Assembly (NCBI RefSeq): GCF_015680705.1
Contig: NZ_JADNYP010000013.1
Location: 62,001 to 126,000, forward strand
Direction of reading: 5' to 3'
Length of the DNA: 64,000 nucleotides
Source of the DNA: Pseudomonas fulva
GTDB lineage: Bacteria > Pseudomonadota > Gammaproteobacteria > Pseudomonadales > Pseudomonadaceae
Below, piece after piece: positions 56,142 through 64,000 of the stretch. The translations under genes and the position numbers were made by a program. The notes under the pieces are model-generated. The model was not told where the DNA came from, did not search any database, and saw only the letters and a list, made by a program, of their open reading frames with translations. The first letter of the stretch is position 1. Each line of letters starts with the position of its first letter.

Positions 56142-56170
56142 AGTATAGACAGTTAGGCTACTAATGACAA
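56142..56170 (-). promoter_or_regulatory. Sigma-70 promoter of sdhCDAB
   Basis: On the minus strand: TTGTCA, 17 bases, TATACT. Start near 56135, leaving a leader of about 115 bases. Confidence 0.7.
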
Positions 56171-56284
56171 CGTGACGGGCTAGCCCGAATAGCGCATTGC
56201 CTTTGTTGCGCAAAAGGCGTAAACGGGCGTCAATTTCGCGAAAAAGGACCGTCGCAGAGGCCTTTCAACCAGCCTTTAGGCAAA

Positions 56285-56312
56285 TTGACATTCGAATTTA
56301 TCCCTCTATAGT
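56285..56312 (+). promoter_or_regulatory. Sigma-70 promoter of gltA
   Basis: TTGACA (56285-56290), 16 bases, TATAGT (56307-56312). Start near 56319, about 50 bases before the gltA ATG. Both hexamers are near consensus. Confidence 0.75.
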
Positions 56313-56369
56313 GATGCGGGCCCTGCGTGGGGGGCTGTCTGATGATTTCAAGCATTGATAGGAGGCCAC

Positions 56370-57656
56370 ATGGCTGACAAAAAAGCGCAGCTGGTCATCG
56401 AGGGCGCTGCCCCCGTAGAGCTGCCCATTTTAACCGGCACCGTTGGTCCTGATGTAATCGACGTCCGCGGGTTGGGGGCCACCGGTCATTTCACCTTCGA
56501 CCCGGGCTTCATGGCCACGGCGTCCTGCGAATCGAAGATCACCTACATCGATGGCGACAAGGGCGTGCTGCTGCACCGCGGCTACCCGATCGAGCAGCTC
56601 GCCGAGAAATCCGACTACCTCGAGACCTGCTACCTGCTGCTCAATGGCGAACTGCCCAATGCCGAGCAGAAGGCCCAGTTCGTCAGCACCGTCAAGAACC
56701 ACACCATGGTGCACGAGCAGCTCAAGACGTTCTTCAACGGTTTCCGCCGCGACGCCCACCCGATGGCGGTGATGTGCGGCGTGGTCGGCGCCCTGTCGGC
56801 GTTCTACCACGACTCGCTGGACATCAATAACCCGCAGCACCGCGAGATCTCGGCGGTTCGCCTGGTCGCCAAGATGCCGACCCTGGCCGCGATGGTCTAC
56901 AAGTACTCCATGGGCCAGCCCATGATGTATCCGCGCAACGACCTCTCGTACGCGGAAAACTTCCTGCACATGATGTTCAACACGCCTTGCGAGATCAAGC
57001 CGATCAGCCCGGTGCTGGCCAAGGCGATGGACCGGATCTTCATCCTCCACGCCGACCACGAGCAGAACGCCTCCACCTCCACCGTGCGCCTGGCCGGCTC
57101 GTCCGGCGCCAACCCGTTCGCCTGCATCGCCGCGGGCATCGCCGCCCTGTGGGGTCCGGCGCACGGCGGTGCCAACGAAGCGGTACTGACCATGCTCGAT
57201 GAGATCGGCGATGTCTCGAACATCGACACCTTCATCGCCAAGGCCAAGGACAAGAACGATCCATTCAAGCTGATGGGCTTCGGCCACCGGGTCTACAAGA
57301 ACCGCGACCCGCGCGCCACCGTGATGAAGCAGACCTGCGACGAAGTCCTGGGCGAGCTGGGCATCAAGAACGACCCACAGCTCGAGCTGGCCATGCGCCT
57401 GGAAGAGATCGCCCTGACCGACCCCTACTTCATCGAACGCTCGCTGTACCCGAACGTGGACTTCTACTCGGGCATCATCCTCAAGGCGATCGGCATTCCG
57501 ACCAGCATGTTCACCGTGATCTTCGCCCTGGCACGCACCGTCGGCTGGATCTCGCACTGGAAGGAAATGCTTTCGAGCCCCTACAAGATCGGCCGTCCGC
57601 GCCAGTTGTACACCGGCCAGGCGCAGCGCGACATCGTCGAACTGAAGGATCGCTGA
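56370..57656 (+). CDS. gltA: Citrate synthase
   Basis: A 428-residue hexameric-type (type II) citrate synthase, the TCA entry enzyme. Active-site His in [34 protein letters not shown] contains the second His and Arg; [19 protein letters not shown] near the C-terminus holds the catalytic Asp. [15 protein letters not shown] at 56370 has a GGAGG Shine-Dalgarno; the frame opens slightly earlier. Divergent from sdhC, sharing a 350-base control region, and ended by an intrinsic terminator. Confidence 0.98.
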   Translation: MADKKAQLVIEGAAPVELPILTGTVGPDVIDVRGLGATGHFTFDPGFMATASCESKITYIDGDKGVLLHRGYPIEQLAEKSDYLETCYLLLNGELPNAEQKAQFVSTVKNHTMVHEQLKTFFNGFRRDAHPMAVMCGVVGALSAFYHDSLDINNPQHREISAVRLVAKMPTLAAMVYKYSMGQPMMYPRNDLSYAENFLHMMFNTPCEIKPISPVLAKAMDRIFILHADHEQNASTSTVRLAGSSGANPFACIAAGIAALWGPAHGGANEAVLTMLDEIGDVSNIDTFIAKAKDKNDPFKLMGFGHRVYKNRDPRATVMKQTCDEVLGELGIKNDPQLELAMRLEEIALTDPYFIERSLYPNVDFYSGIILKAIGIPTSMFTVIFALARTVGWISHWKEMLSSPYKIGRPRQLYTGQAQRDIVELKDR

Positions 57657-57690
57657 TCGGTCCGTCGCCCGACATCGCGGGCGTGAAGAG

Positions 57691-57713
57691 AAGGCTGCCC
57701 TCGGGCAGCCTTT
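57691..57713 (+). terminator. Intrinsic terminator of gltA
   Basis: AAGGCTGCC and GGCAGCCTT pair around a CTCG loop, followed by TTCTCGTTT. Near the end of the convergent START-domain gene. Confidence 0.7.
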
Positions 57714-57733
57714 CTCGTTTCAGAGCAGGCCGC

Positions 57734-58342
57734 TCAGGGCTTTTCCGCCCGCTCCCGCAACCCCTTGAGCGTATTGAACGGCGCTTCCACCACGAACTTG
57801 TTCGCCAGCCATGAAGGCACGCTGCCTCCCGGCTCGGTATGCACCTGGTAGATCACTTCGGTGCTGTCGCCTCGAGGGACCAGCTTCCAGAACCCCTTCA
57901 CCTCGCTCACCCGGACATAGCCCGGCTCGGGCGGCAGGTAGTTCGGCTGGCTTTCCAGCGTCCGGGTCAGGCTCCCATCGGCTCCCTGGGTGGTAGTGAC
58001 ATGCAGGATCGAGTCGCGTGGCGTCACCGGCCACGGCGTATTGAAACGCGTGTAGGTCCAGCTCTGCTCGCCCTGGTGCTTGAGCAGCTTCTGCGAGTCG
58101 CATTCGTGGATCCAGGCGCAAGCGCCAACGGCATCCTCCTGAAGCGCACGGACCTTGGCCAACGGCGCCTTGATCAGCGTCACGCCACGGTAGGCCTTGT
58201 ATCTGGAATTGGGCACATCGCTCAGGGAAACCTGAATGCCTGCTTCGTCCTTGGCCACTTTCCAGTCCTCGGCCCAGGCACCAGGCATTACCGCCAACCC
58301 CAGGCCACCGAGCAACACGATTCGCTTCAAAGATCTCATCAT
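57734..58342 (-). CDS. START-domain periplasmic protein
   Basis: A 202-residue exported protein. Signal peptide MMRSLKRIVLLGGLGLAVMPGAWA. The mature part has the START/SRPBCC pattern: SLSDVPNSRYKAYRGVTLIKAP, WIHECDSQKLLKHQGEQSWTYTRFNTPWPVTPRDSIL and WLANKFVVEAPFNTLKGLRER. The family binds hydrophobic ligands; the ligand here is unknown. The Met at 58342 gives the signal peptide. It follows the YkgJ gene on the same strand by 29 bases. Confidence 0.87.
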   Translation of the reverse strand: MMRSLKRIVLLGGLGLAVMPGAWAEDWKVAKDEAGIQVSLSDVPNSRYKAYRGVTLIKAPLAKVRALQEDAVGACAWIHECDSQKLLKHQGEQSWTYTRFNTPWPVTPRDSILHVTTTQGADGSLTRTLESQPNYLPPEPGYVRVSEVKGFWKLVPRGDSTEVIYQVHTEPGGSVPSWLANKFVVEAPFNTLKGLRERAEKP

Positions 58343-58371
58343 CGTTTTCCTTGTTGTCGAAGATCCACGCT

Positions 58372-58626
58372 TCACGCAGCCGTCATCTGCTCCAGCCAGC
58401 CGATGATCCTGAGCGCCTCGTCGCGATCGCTGCCACACACCTGCGGCTCGGCCTTGAACCCGCCACAGACGGCCGGCCGCTCCGGACGACCGAACAGTGC
58501 GCACAGGTTCTGCGGCGAAAGATGCAGGCAACGCTCGCCGGCCGGCTTGCCTTGCGGCATGCCCGGAATCGGCGAGCTGATGGATGGGGCGATGCAGCAA
58601 GCGCCGCAGCCTTCACGGCAGTTCAT
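58372..58626 (-). CDS. YkgJ family cysteine cluster protein
   Basis: An 84-residue protein with the zinc/iron-chelating cysteine cluster MNCREGCGACC at the start, then CLHLSPQNLCALFGRPERPAVCGGF and CGSDRDEALRIIGWLEQ, the layout of YkgJ/CxxCxxCC proteins. Probably a small metal-binding protein; function unknown. It lies directly upstream of the START-domain gene, likely in one transcript. Confidence 0.88.
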   Translation of the reverse strand: MNCREGCGACCIAPSISSPIPGMPQGKPAGERCLHLSPQNLCALFGRPERPAVCGGFKAEPQVCGSDRDEALRIIGWLEQMTAA

Positions 58627-58713
58627 GGCAGAGGCTCCTGGAACAGGACGGATGAGCCACGATGATAACCACTGAAACGACCGTTTGAAAATGGGGAGCA
58701 GGTGGCTTGCCGC

Positions 58714-59160
58714 TCACTGCCGGAACTGGAACTCGATGGCCGCACCCTCGACTTCTCGCTGGCTGTCATTGCGCAACTGCAGCTGCATTTCGTTGCTGAT
58801 CAGCCGGCCATTGAGCTGAAACGAGCTGTCGGCACCGGGTTCCTGCGAGAACATCGAAGGCAACAGGTTCTTGCGCCGTGGCGCGTTGTCGCCAACCTCG
58901 GGCTCGAGCTCATCCACCAGCTCGACCGGCAGGCTCAGGTCGAGCCTGGGCTTGGGTACAGGGGTGGCAACGGCCTTGCTTTTCACCGCCTTGGCCTGAT
59001 GCCGTATCGGCCTGGCAACCTTCTTGACGGGCTTTTCATGAGCGTGAGTCGCCGGCCTTGCGCCTTCGGCGCCCTGCGCCTGGTCAGCCAGGGTCAAGCC
59101 TGGAAAAACGAGTCCCGAGCCGAGACACAACAGCAAACCAAGCACACGAAAGCGTTTCAT
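58714..59160 (-). CDS. Exported basic protein of unknown function
   Basis: A 148-residue protein. It has an N-terminal signal peptide MKRFRVLGLLLCLGSGLVFPGLTLA. A Lys/Ala/Pro-rich low-complexity region (EKPVKKVARPIRHQAKAVK) is followed by a compact part with DLSLPVELVDELEPE and SSFQLNGRLISNEMQLQLRN ending EGAAIEFQFRQ. I do not recognise a family with certainty. A start at 59175 is also open, but 59160 gives the cleaner signal. In some pseudomonad annotations such genes are labelled translation initiation factor 2; nothing in the sequence supports that. It may be a periplasmic protein. Confidence 0.75.
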   Translation of the reverse strand: MKRFRVLGLLLCLGSGLVFPGLTLADQAQGAEGARPATHAHEKPVKKVARPIRHQAKAVKSKAVATPVPKPRLDLSLPVELVDELEPEVGDNAPRRKNLLPSMFSQEPGADSSFQLNGRLISNEMQLQLRNDSQREVEGAAIEFQFRQ

Positions 59161-59266
59161 GAGCACCGCAAGCATTTGCCTAAAATGGCTATGCTGGCTG
59201 TTCGCCGCGCCGCTGGCAAGCCCAGGTTCTGCATGGAAAGCGCCTGCGCGGCGATTTCGTACCCAC

Positions 59267-60709
59267 CTAGAACGGCAAACTCGTCGCTTCCCGACACAGC
59301 TGATGGGCCAGCATGCCCAGCGTCAGCAGCGCGCGCTCTGACTCGCGATTCCAGGGGATACCGCAGTTGAGGCGAATACAGTGGTTGAACTGTTCGGTAT
59401 TGCTGAAGATCAACCCTGGCGCGATGCTGATGCCCTGCTCCAGCGCACGCACGTGCAACTCCTGGGTATTGACCCGTCCTGGCAGGCTGATCCAGAGGAT
59501 GAACCCGCCGGTAGGCCGGGTCATCTGGGTGCCTTCGGGAAAATGCCGCTGCACGGCCAGCTGGTAGGCGCTGAGGTTGCGCCGGTATTCCTGGCGGATA
59601 TAGCGCAGGTGACGGTCGTAGCCGCCGTTCTCCAGGTAGGCGGCAACCCCCATCTGCGTGACGCTGCAAGCCGAGTGGGTGGTGAAGGTCTGCAGCCGCT
59701 GGACTTCCTCGCGATAGCGACCCGGAATCATCCAGCCCACTCGCACGCCCGGCGACAAGGTCTTGGAAAAGCTCGAACAGTAAATGACTCGATCCAGACG
59801 ATCATGCGCCTTCACGGCCTTGCTACGCCCTTGCTCGAACATCAGCTCGCCATAGATGTCGTCTTCGACGATCTGGATGTCGAAGTCCGAGGCCAGGCGC
59901 AGCAACTGTTTTTGCCGTTCTTCAGGCATGGTCCCGCCCAGCGGATTGCTCAACCTGGCCGTCAGCACCAGCGCCTTGATCGACCACTGGTTGGCTGCCA
60001 GTTGCAAGGCTTCCAGACTGATACCGGTGGACGGGTCGCTGGGAATCTCGATCACCTTCAGCCCCAGCAGGTCAGCCAGTTGCAGCAACCCGTAGTAGGT
60101 CGGTGATTCCGCGGCGATCAGGTCGCCAGGACGGGTCAGCACCCTCAGCGACATCTGCAGCGCATCGACACAGCCGTGGGTCACCACGATCTCGCGCGGA
60201 TCCACCAGCACGCCGGCATCGCGCATGCGAATCGCGATCTGCCTGCGCAGCGGCTCGTAGCCTGGGCTGAACATGTAGCTGAAGGCACGCGGGCTGTGGA
60301 AGCGAGTCACCTTGGACAATTGCTGGTGCAGGGCCCGAACCGGCAGGTAGTCGACGTGCGGGACCGCCGCACCGAAGGGAAACACGCCGTCCCGGCGCGC
60401 CTCGACCAGGACCTGCTGGATGATGCTGGCCCGCGTCACCAGGCCGGGCCGCTCGACCTTGGCGATGTCCGGGGTCTGCGCCGTCAACGCTGGCGTCTGG
60501 TGTACGTAATAGCCCGACTGCGGTCGCGCCCTGATCAGCCCCTGATCCTCGAGGTTGGCGTAGGCTTGCAGGACCGTCGCATGACTAACGTTGAGCTGGG
60601 CGCTCATCTTGCGCACCGAAGGGACGCGCTCTCCAGGCTGATAGACGCCGCGACGAATATCGTCGGCCAATTGCTGGGCGATGCGCTGGTACAGCAGCAG
60701 GTTGGTCAT
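59267..60709 (-). CDS. MocR-type transcriptional regulator (GntR + aminotransferase domain)
   Basis: A 480-residue protein. GntR winged helix at residues about 8-75 (YQRIAQQLADDIRRGVYQPG, VPSVRKMSAQLNVSHATV), then an aminotransferase class I/II fold (about 110-475) with PLP Lys in CSSFSKTLSPGVRVGWM and SNPLGGTMP. MocR proteins bind PLP and usually control an adjacent metabolic gene, often in vitamin B6 or amino-acid metabolism; neighbours here give no clear target. MTNLLLYQRIAQQ is the start chosen. Confidence 0.92.
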   Translation of the reverse strand: MTNLLLYQRIAQQLADDIRRGVYQPGERVPSVRKMSAQLNVSHATVLQAYANLEDQGLIRARPQSGYYVHQTPALTAQTPDIAKVERPGLVTRASIIQQVLVEARRDGVFPFGAAVPHVDYLPVRALHQQLSKVTRFHSPRAFSYMFSPGYEPLRRQIAIRMRDAGVLVDPREIVVTHGCVDALQMSLRVLTRPGDLIAAESPTYYGLLQLADLLGLKVIEIPSDPSTGISLEALQLAANQWSIKALVLTARLSNPLGGTMPEERQKQLLRLASDFDIQIVEDDIYGELMFEQGRSKAVKAHDRLDRVIYCSSFSKTLSPGVRVGWMIPGRYREEVQRLQTFTTHSACSVTQMGVAAYLENGGYDRHLRYIRQEYRRNLSAYQLAVQRHFPEGTQMTRPTGGFILWISLPGRVNTQELHVRALEQGISIAPGLIFSNTEQFNHCIRLNCGIPWNRESERALLTLGMLAHQLCREATSLPF

Positions 60710-60904
60710 GGCGGAGTCTCGGGGCGCGGGCTTCATTGTTGTTCTGGAACTCCGTGGAGGAGCTGGACTACCGTAACAGTCATCAAGTGTACCGGCACAG
60801 ATTGCAGGTTAGTCAACCTGCGCCCGTATCCATGACATCCTGTCGACCGGCACGATCACCCGCGCCGTGCCGGCCACCCGGCAATGCCCAGGCACAGGCC
60901 GGCA

Positions 60905-61714
60905 TCAACGTTCGGCGGCCAGCCTGCCCTTCTCGTCGGAGAACACCACCTCAACGCGTCGATTCTGCGCCCTGCCCCGCTCCGAGGCATTGGCTTCGAC
61001 CGGATACTGGTCGCCATAACCGACCACCTGGATACGCTTCTCATCGACGCCCAGGTCGACCAGCATGTCCGCGACCGACTGTGCCCGCGCACGCGACAGT
61101 TCGAGATTGTCTTGCGCAGTGCCCGTGCTGTCGGTGTAGCCTTCGACACGAATCACCCGACGAGGATTGAGCTGGAGGAACTGCACCAGCTTGAGCAGCG
61201 TGCGGCTGGCCGAATTTCTCAGCTCCGCGCGACCGGTGTCGAACAGTGCATCGCCCAGCGTCAGGACCTGGCCACGATCGCTTTCCTGCGATGCCAGCGC
61301 GGCGATTTCGGCCTCCAGCCACTTGCCCTGCTGCTGCACCGTGGCCAGCTTGGCTTCGCGCAGGGCCAGTTGCAGGCGCTGGCGCTGCAGGTCCAGCTGG
61401 ACCAGGCGCTCCTGGTTGAGCGCGAGCCGGGCATGCTCGCGGGCGATCTCGCTGTAGCGCTGGCTAAGGTAGGCGTAATGGCGCACGTCACTGCCGCTGC
61501 CGATGTAGCTGGACAGGCGCTCGGCGCGCCCCAGCGACTCCCCGGCACGAATCACGTCACGCGGCGCGCTGCGCAGCACATCGGAGTCATCCTTGACCTG
61601 CTCGAAGGCGGCGCTGGCCTGCTCCAGCGCCGACTCGCTGCGCTGGCTGGCGCAGCCCTGCAAGCCCAGCGCACCCAGCGCGACCAGCAGCAATACGGAC
61701 TGGCGATGGTTCAT
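60905..61714 (-). CDS. OmpA-family lipoprotein
   Basis: A 269-residue outer-membrane lipoprotein. Lipobox signal MNHRQSVLLLVALGALGLQGC (Cys21). A long coiled-coil region (about 25-145) precedes the OmpA-like peptidoglycan-binding domain, with VEGYTDSTGTAQDNLELSRARAQSVADML and QVVGYGDQYPVEANASERGRAQNRRVEV. The layout lipid anchor, coiled coil, OmpA domain would link outer membrane and wall. Its start overlaps the DUF4398 stop by 4 bases (ATGA), so they are coupled. Confidence 0.92.
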   Translation of the reverse strand: MNHRQSVLLLVALGALGLQGCASQRSESALEQASAAFEQVKDDSDVLRSAPRDVIRAGESLGRAERLSSYIGSGSDVRHYAYLSQRYSEIAREHARLALNQERLVQLDLQRQRLQLALREAKLATVQQQGKWLEAEIAALASQESDRGQVLTLGDALFDTGRAELRNSASRTLLKLVQFLQLNPRRVIRVEGYTDSTGTAQDNLELSRARAQSVADMLVDLGVDEKRIQVVGYGDQYPVEANASERGRAQNRRVEVVFSDEKGRLAAER

Positions 61715-62106
61715 GGCTGGGCCTCCAGTTGCTTGCGCAGGCGCTTGATACGCGCCTCCAGGATCTTGATCTGCTCCTGACTCTTCTCGGTAAGCACCTG
61801 CGCCTCGGCCAGGCGCGCATCCAACTCGGCCTGCTCGGCACGCATGCGGGCCTCCCGGTACTGGCCGCTAGCCATATCAGCCTGGGCCCGTGCCAGCTTG
61901 TCCTCGGCAAGCTTCAGCGCCTGTAGCTGCTCGGTGGCCCCGACCGCCTTGGCTTGCTCGAGAGCCTGGCCGGAAAGCCGCAGCTGCTCGTGCGGCGCCG
62001 GATCGCTGGCGCAGCCGGCCAGGCCGGACAAGGCCAGGACCAGGCCGAGGGCGCGGGTGTGGCCAGGCAGTCTTGCCTTGGCCAAGGTCGAATCCGATCT
62101 GTTCAA
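61711..62106 (-). CDS. DUF4398 lipoprotein
   Basis: A 131-residue lipoprotein. It has a lipobox L-A-G-C (Cys32) after LGLVLALSG, then a helical, Ala/Glu/Gln-rich DUF4398 region (QALEQAKAVGATEQLQALKLAEDKLARAQADM), ending in a basic coiled coil. First of a two-gene operon with the OmpA lipoprotein; the pairing DUF4398-OmpA is recurrent in proteobacteria and suggests an envelope complex. The long n-region before the hydrophobic core suggests the true start could be further in, but no other Met is available. Confidence 0.85.
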   Translation of the reverse strand: MNRSDSTLAKARLPGHTRALGLVLALSGLAGCASDPAPHEQLRLSGQALEQAKAVGATEQLQALKLAEDKLARAQADMASGQYREARMRAEQAELDARLAEAQVLTEKSQEQIKILEARIKRLRKQLEAQP

Positions 62107-62238
62107 ACTGCTTCAGCTCCTGACGAATACGCGATCTGCGGCGCGGTTGACTATCGCGCTGTGCGCCGCGGCGGCAATAGTAACCTGCTTTCCACCGCCA
62201 CGACCAAGTCGAGCGGACGCTGGAAAACCAGGCGGCGC

Positions 62239-63069
62239 TCAGTTGTCGCTCGCCGCGCCCTGAGCCTGCATGCGCGCCTGGCGCATCCAGCGCGCCAGGT
62301 TGCGCTGCAATGCGGCATCGGCCGCCGTCCCGCCTGCCAGCTCAGCGACCCGCCGCGCCAGCTGTCCACGCAACCAGGCATCATTGCACGCCGAGTTGTG
62401 CGAGACCGCCAGGAACAGGCCGGGCCGATCCACGGGCAAGCCGTTGGCGATCACTTCGTCGCTCAGGCCCAGGCCTTGCACCACGGCCATCCCGGCATAG
62501 CGACCCGCCAGTACATAGTCGACCTGCCCCAGCACCAGTTTCTGGTACGCCTGGGTCAGGCTCTGGGCCGTTTCCAGCGTGGGCCAGGCCTGAAGGGTGG
62601 CCTGGAAGCCCGCCGTCAGCCGCGCATTTCCCGGCAGGCTGCCACGGTAGCGCTGCAGCTCGGCCGGACTGTCATGAACCAGCGGCGCATCATGCCGGGT
62701 CCAGACCAGGTAGTCGTCATGTTGCAACGGTGGATGGACGTAATCGAGCGCCGTCAGCCGCGAAGAGGCCATGGGCGAGTCGAGCAGCAGGTCCATGCGC
62801 CCGCTGCGAACCTCTTCGAAGGCCTGGCCGCGCTTGCCGGCGTGCAACACTTCGACGCTCACGCCGATTTCGCCAGCGACCTGGCGCAGCAGATCGACGC
62901 TGGCTCCGACCAGATGCCGTGGATCCTGCGGATCCTGCCAAGAGTAAGGCGGCGCGTCCGGACTGCCAGTGGCCACCAGACGTTCGCATTTGCCCACTGC
63001 CCATGTCGCCGGCGACGCCAGCACGGCCAGGCAGGCCGTGATCGCTGCGGTTCGGCCAAGCCTTGCCAT
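62239..63069 (-). CDS. Periplasmic solute-binding protein, family 3-like
   Basis: A 276-residue exported protein. Signal peptide MARLGRTAAITACLAVLASPATWA. The SBP_bac_3 pattern: LVATGSPDAPPYSWQDP, LVGASVDLLRQVAGEIGVSVEVL, FEEVRSGRMDLLLDSPMASSRLTALDYVHPP, and QVDYVLAGRYAGMAVV. No permease or ATPase adjoins it, so it may be an orphan binding protein or a signalling sensor part. Ligand unknown; amino acids are the usual ligands of the family. Confidence 0.87.
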   Translation of the reverse strand: MARLGRTAAITACLAVLASPATWAVGKCERLVATGSPDAPPYSWQDPQDPRHLVGASVDLLRQVAGEIGVSVEVLHAGKRGQAFEEVRSGRMDLLLDSPMASSRLTALDYVHPPLQHDDYLVWTRHDAPLVHDSPAELQRYRGSLPGNARLTAGFQATLQAWPTLETAQSLTQAYQKLVLGQVDYVLAGRYAGMAVVQGLGLSDEVIANGLPVDRPGLFLAVSHNSACNDAWLRGQLARRVAELAGGTAADAALQRNLARWMRQARMQAQGAASDN

Positions 63070-63093
63070 GCCTTGATCTCCAGGTCCGAAATG

Positions 63094-63132
63094 AAGAAAG
63101 CCCGACCTTCCACGGGAAGGCCGGGCTTTCTT
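63094..63132 (-). terminator. Terminator after etfA
   Basis: AAGAAAGCCCG-A-CCTTCC and GGAAGG-C-CGGGCTTTCTT form a 17-bp stem with one A-C mismatch and an ACG loop; lies after the etfA stop. It may act in both directions. Confidence 0.8.
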
Positions 63133-63150
63133 ATAAGTGAAGCAGCGGGA

Positions 63151-64000
63151 TCAGACCAGCTTTTCCAGCTCCGGAACCGCTTCGAACAGGTCGGCGACCA
63201 GGCCGTAGTCGGCGACCTGGAAGATCGGCGCCTCTTCGTCCTTGTTGATCGCCACGATCACCTTGGAGTCCTTCATGCCGGCCAGGTGCTGGATGGCACC
63301 GGAGATACCCACGGCGATGTACAGTTGCGGCGCGACGATCTTGCCGGTCTGGCCGACCTGCATGTCGTTCGGCACGAAGCCTGCGTCGACCGCGGCGCGC
63401 GAGGCACCGACGGCGGCACCGAGCTTGTCGGCCAGGCTGTACAGGTGCTTGAAGTTGTCACCGTTGCCCATCCCGCGGCCACCGGACACCACCACCTTGG
63501 CGGCAGTCAGCTCGGGACGGTCGGACTTGGCCAGCTCCTCGCCGACGAAAGCCGACTTGCCGGCGTCGATGGCGGTATCGAGGGCTTCGACGGCAGCCGA
63601 GCCGCCTTCGGCCGCGACGGCGTCGAAGCCGGTGGCACGCACGGTGATGACCTTGACCGCGGCGTTCGACTGCACCGTGGCGATGGCGTTGCCGGCATAG
63701 ATCGGACGCTTGAAGGTGTCGGCGGACTCGACCGAGATGATCTCGGAGATCTGGTCGACGTCCAGCAGCGCGGCGACCCGCGGCAGGATGTTCTTGCCAT
63801 TGGTGGTAGCAGGCGCCAGCACATGGCTGTAGCCCTTGGCCAGCTCGACGATCAGCGGCGCGGCGTTTTCCGGCAGCAGGTGGGCATAGGCGGCATTGTC
63901 CGCGACCAGCACCTTGGCGACGCCGGCGATCTTCGCCGCAGCTTCGGCGATGGCCGATACGCCCTGGCCTGCGACCAGCACATGGATATCGCCACCGATC
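63151..64000 (-). CDS. etfA: Electron transfer flavoprotein alpha subunit (5' part beyond window)
   Basis: The C-terminal 283 codons of EtfA, which with EtfB passes electrons from acyl-CoA dehydrogenases to ETF-quinone oxidoreductase. The coding frame runs to the window end ([13 protein letters not shown]). The FAD-binding domain is complete: [46 protein letters not shown], and [17 protein letters not shown]. Missing residues: about 25 at the N-terminus. Links to fadB through beta-oxidation. etfB is expected upstream of it. Confidence 0.97.
   Translation of the reverse strand, partial: IGGDIHVLVAGQGVSAIAEAAAKIAGVAKVLVADNAAYAHLLPENAAPLIVELAKGYSHVLAPATTNGKNILPRVAALLDVDQISEIISVESADTFKRPIYAGNAIATVQSNAAVKVITVRATGFDAVAAEGGSAAVEALDTAIDAGKSAFVGEELAKSDRPELTAAKVVVSGGRGMGNGDNFKHLYSLADKLGAAVGASRAAVDAGFVPNDMQVGQTGKIVAPQLYIAVGISGAIQHLAGMKDSKVIVAINKDEEAPIFQVADYGLVADLFEAVPELEKLV

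Noticed and set aside
58714..59160. Translation initiation factor 2 label
   Set aside because: There is a signal peptide and no GTPase motif, so the name sometimes given to such proteins is not supported.

Overview
The window is a chromosomal segment of a Pseudomonas, most likely of the P. putida group. This is inferred from the high GC content, the gene content and the gene neighbourhoods: gapB/mfd/csiV, sthA-gdpd-pilZ-lolCDE, a CinRS-type copper cluster beside queF, and gltA/sdhCDAB/sucAB-lpd-sucCD. No species name can be fixed from the sequence alone. I see no prophage, insertion sequence, CRISPR array or other clear accessory island; almost everything is conserved core genome.

Layout. 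1-13 kb: the start of fadB with a PsrA-like operator, a small membrane protein, a universal stress protein, the ABC-F ATPase Uup, a soluble lytic transglycosylase, a signalling cluster (CheV, an HPt-like protein without its histidine, a NarL-type regulator), a lipid kinase, moeA/moaB and a small lipoprotein. 13.2-17.2 kb: tRNA-Pro(CGG), then a two-gene operon of an amino-acid/polyamine antiporter and an Orn/Lys/Arg decarboxylase. 17.3-30.8 kb: mlaA, a HAD-like protein lacking its catalytic aspartates, a DUF4404 protein, the copper cluster (queF-cupredoxin, divergent regulator and sensor), lolCDE, a PilZ protein, a glycerophosphodiesterase, sthA and a long-form GAPDH. 31.1-38.5 kb: mfd, csiV and a SWIM-SNF2 helicase. 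38.6-44.3 kb: a dienelactone-hydrolase-like protein, htpG with a heat-shock promoter, a small lipoprotein, a DUF599 membrane protein and brnQ. 44.7-57.7 kb: the TCA block sucD, sucC, lpd, sucB, sucA, sdhB, sdhA, sdhD, sdhC, all on the minus strand, with gltA divergent. 57.7-64 kb: a START-domain protein, a YkgJ cysteine-cluster protein, an unrecognised exported protein, a MocR regulator, an OmpA/DUF4398 lipoprotein pair, a periplasmic solute-binding protein and the 3' part of etfA.

How it works together. The TCA block encodes citrate synthase, 2-oxoglutarate dehydrogenase with its E3, succinyl-CoA synthetase and succinate dehydrogenase. fadB and etfA link it to fatty-acid beta-oxidation, and SthA and GAPDH serve redox and carbon balance. 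The envelope genes (slt, mlaA, lolCDE, csiV, OmpA/DUF4398) are scattered. The copper cluster pairs a periplasmic cupredoxin with the queuosine enzyme QueF, with a CopR-type box between the divergent promoters.

The most interesting signals outside textbook genes are: a heptamer repeat (AGCTGCA/TGCAGCT) found just after three minus-strand genes, which forms a large inverted array with a GGC-TTCG-GCC apex between sucB and lpd; two proteins that keep their fold signature but have lost catalytic or phospho-acceptor residues; a good copper operator and several near-consensus promoters; and a possible small RNA between brnQ and sucD. Nothing here amounts to a clearly new biological system.
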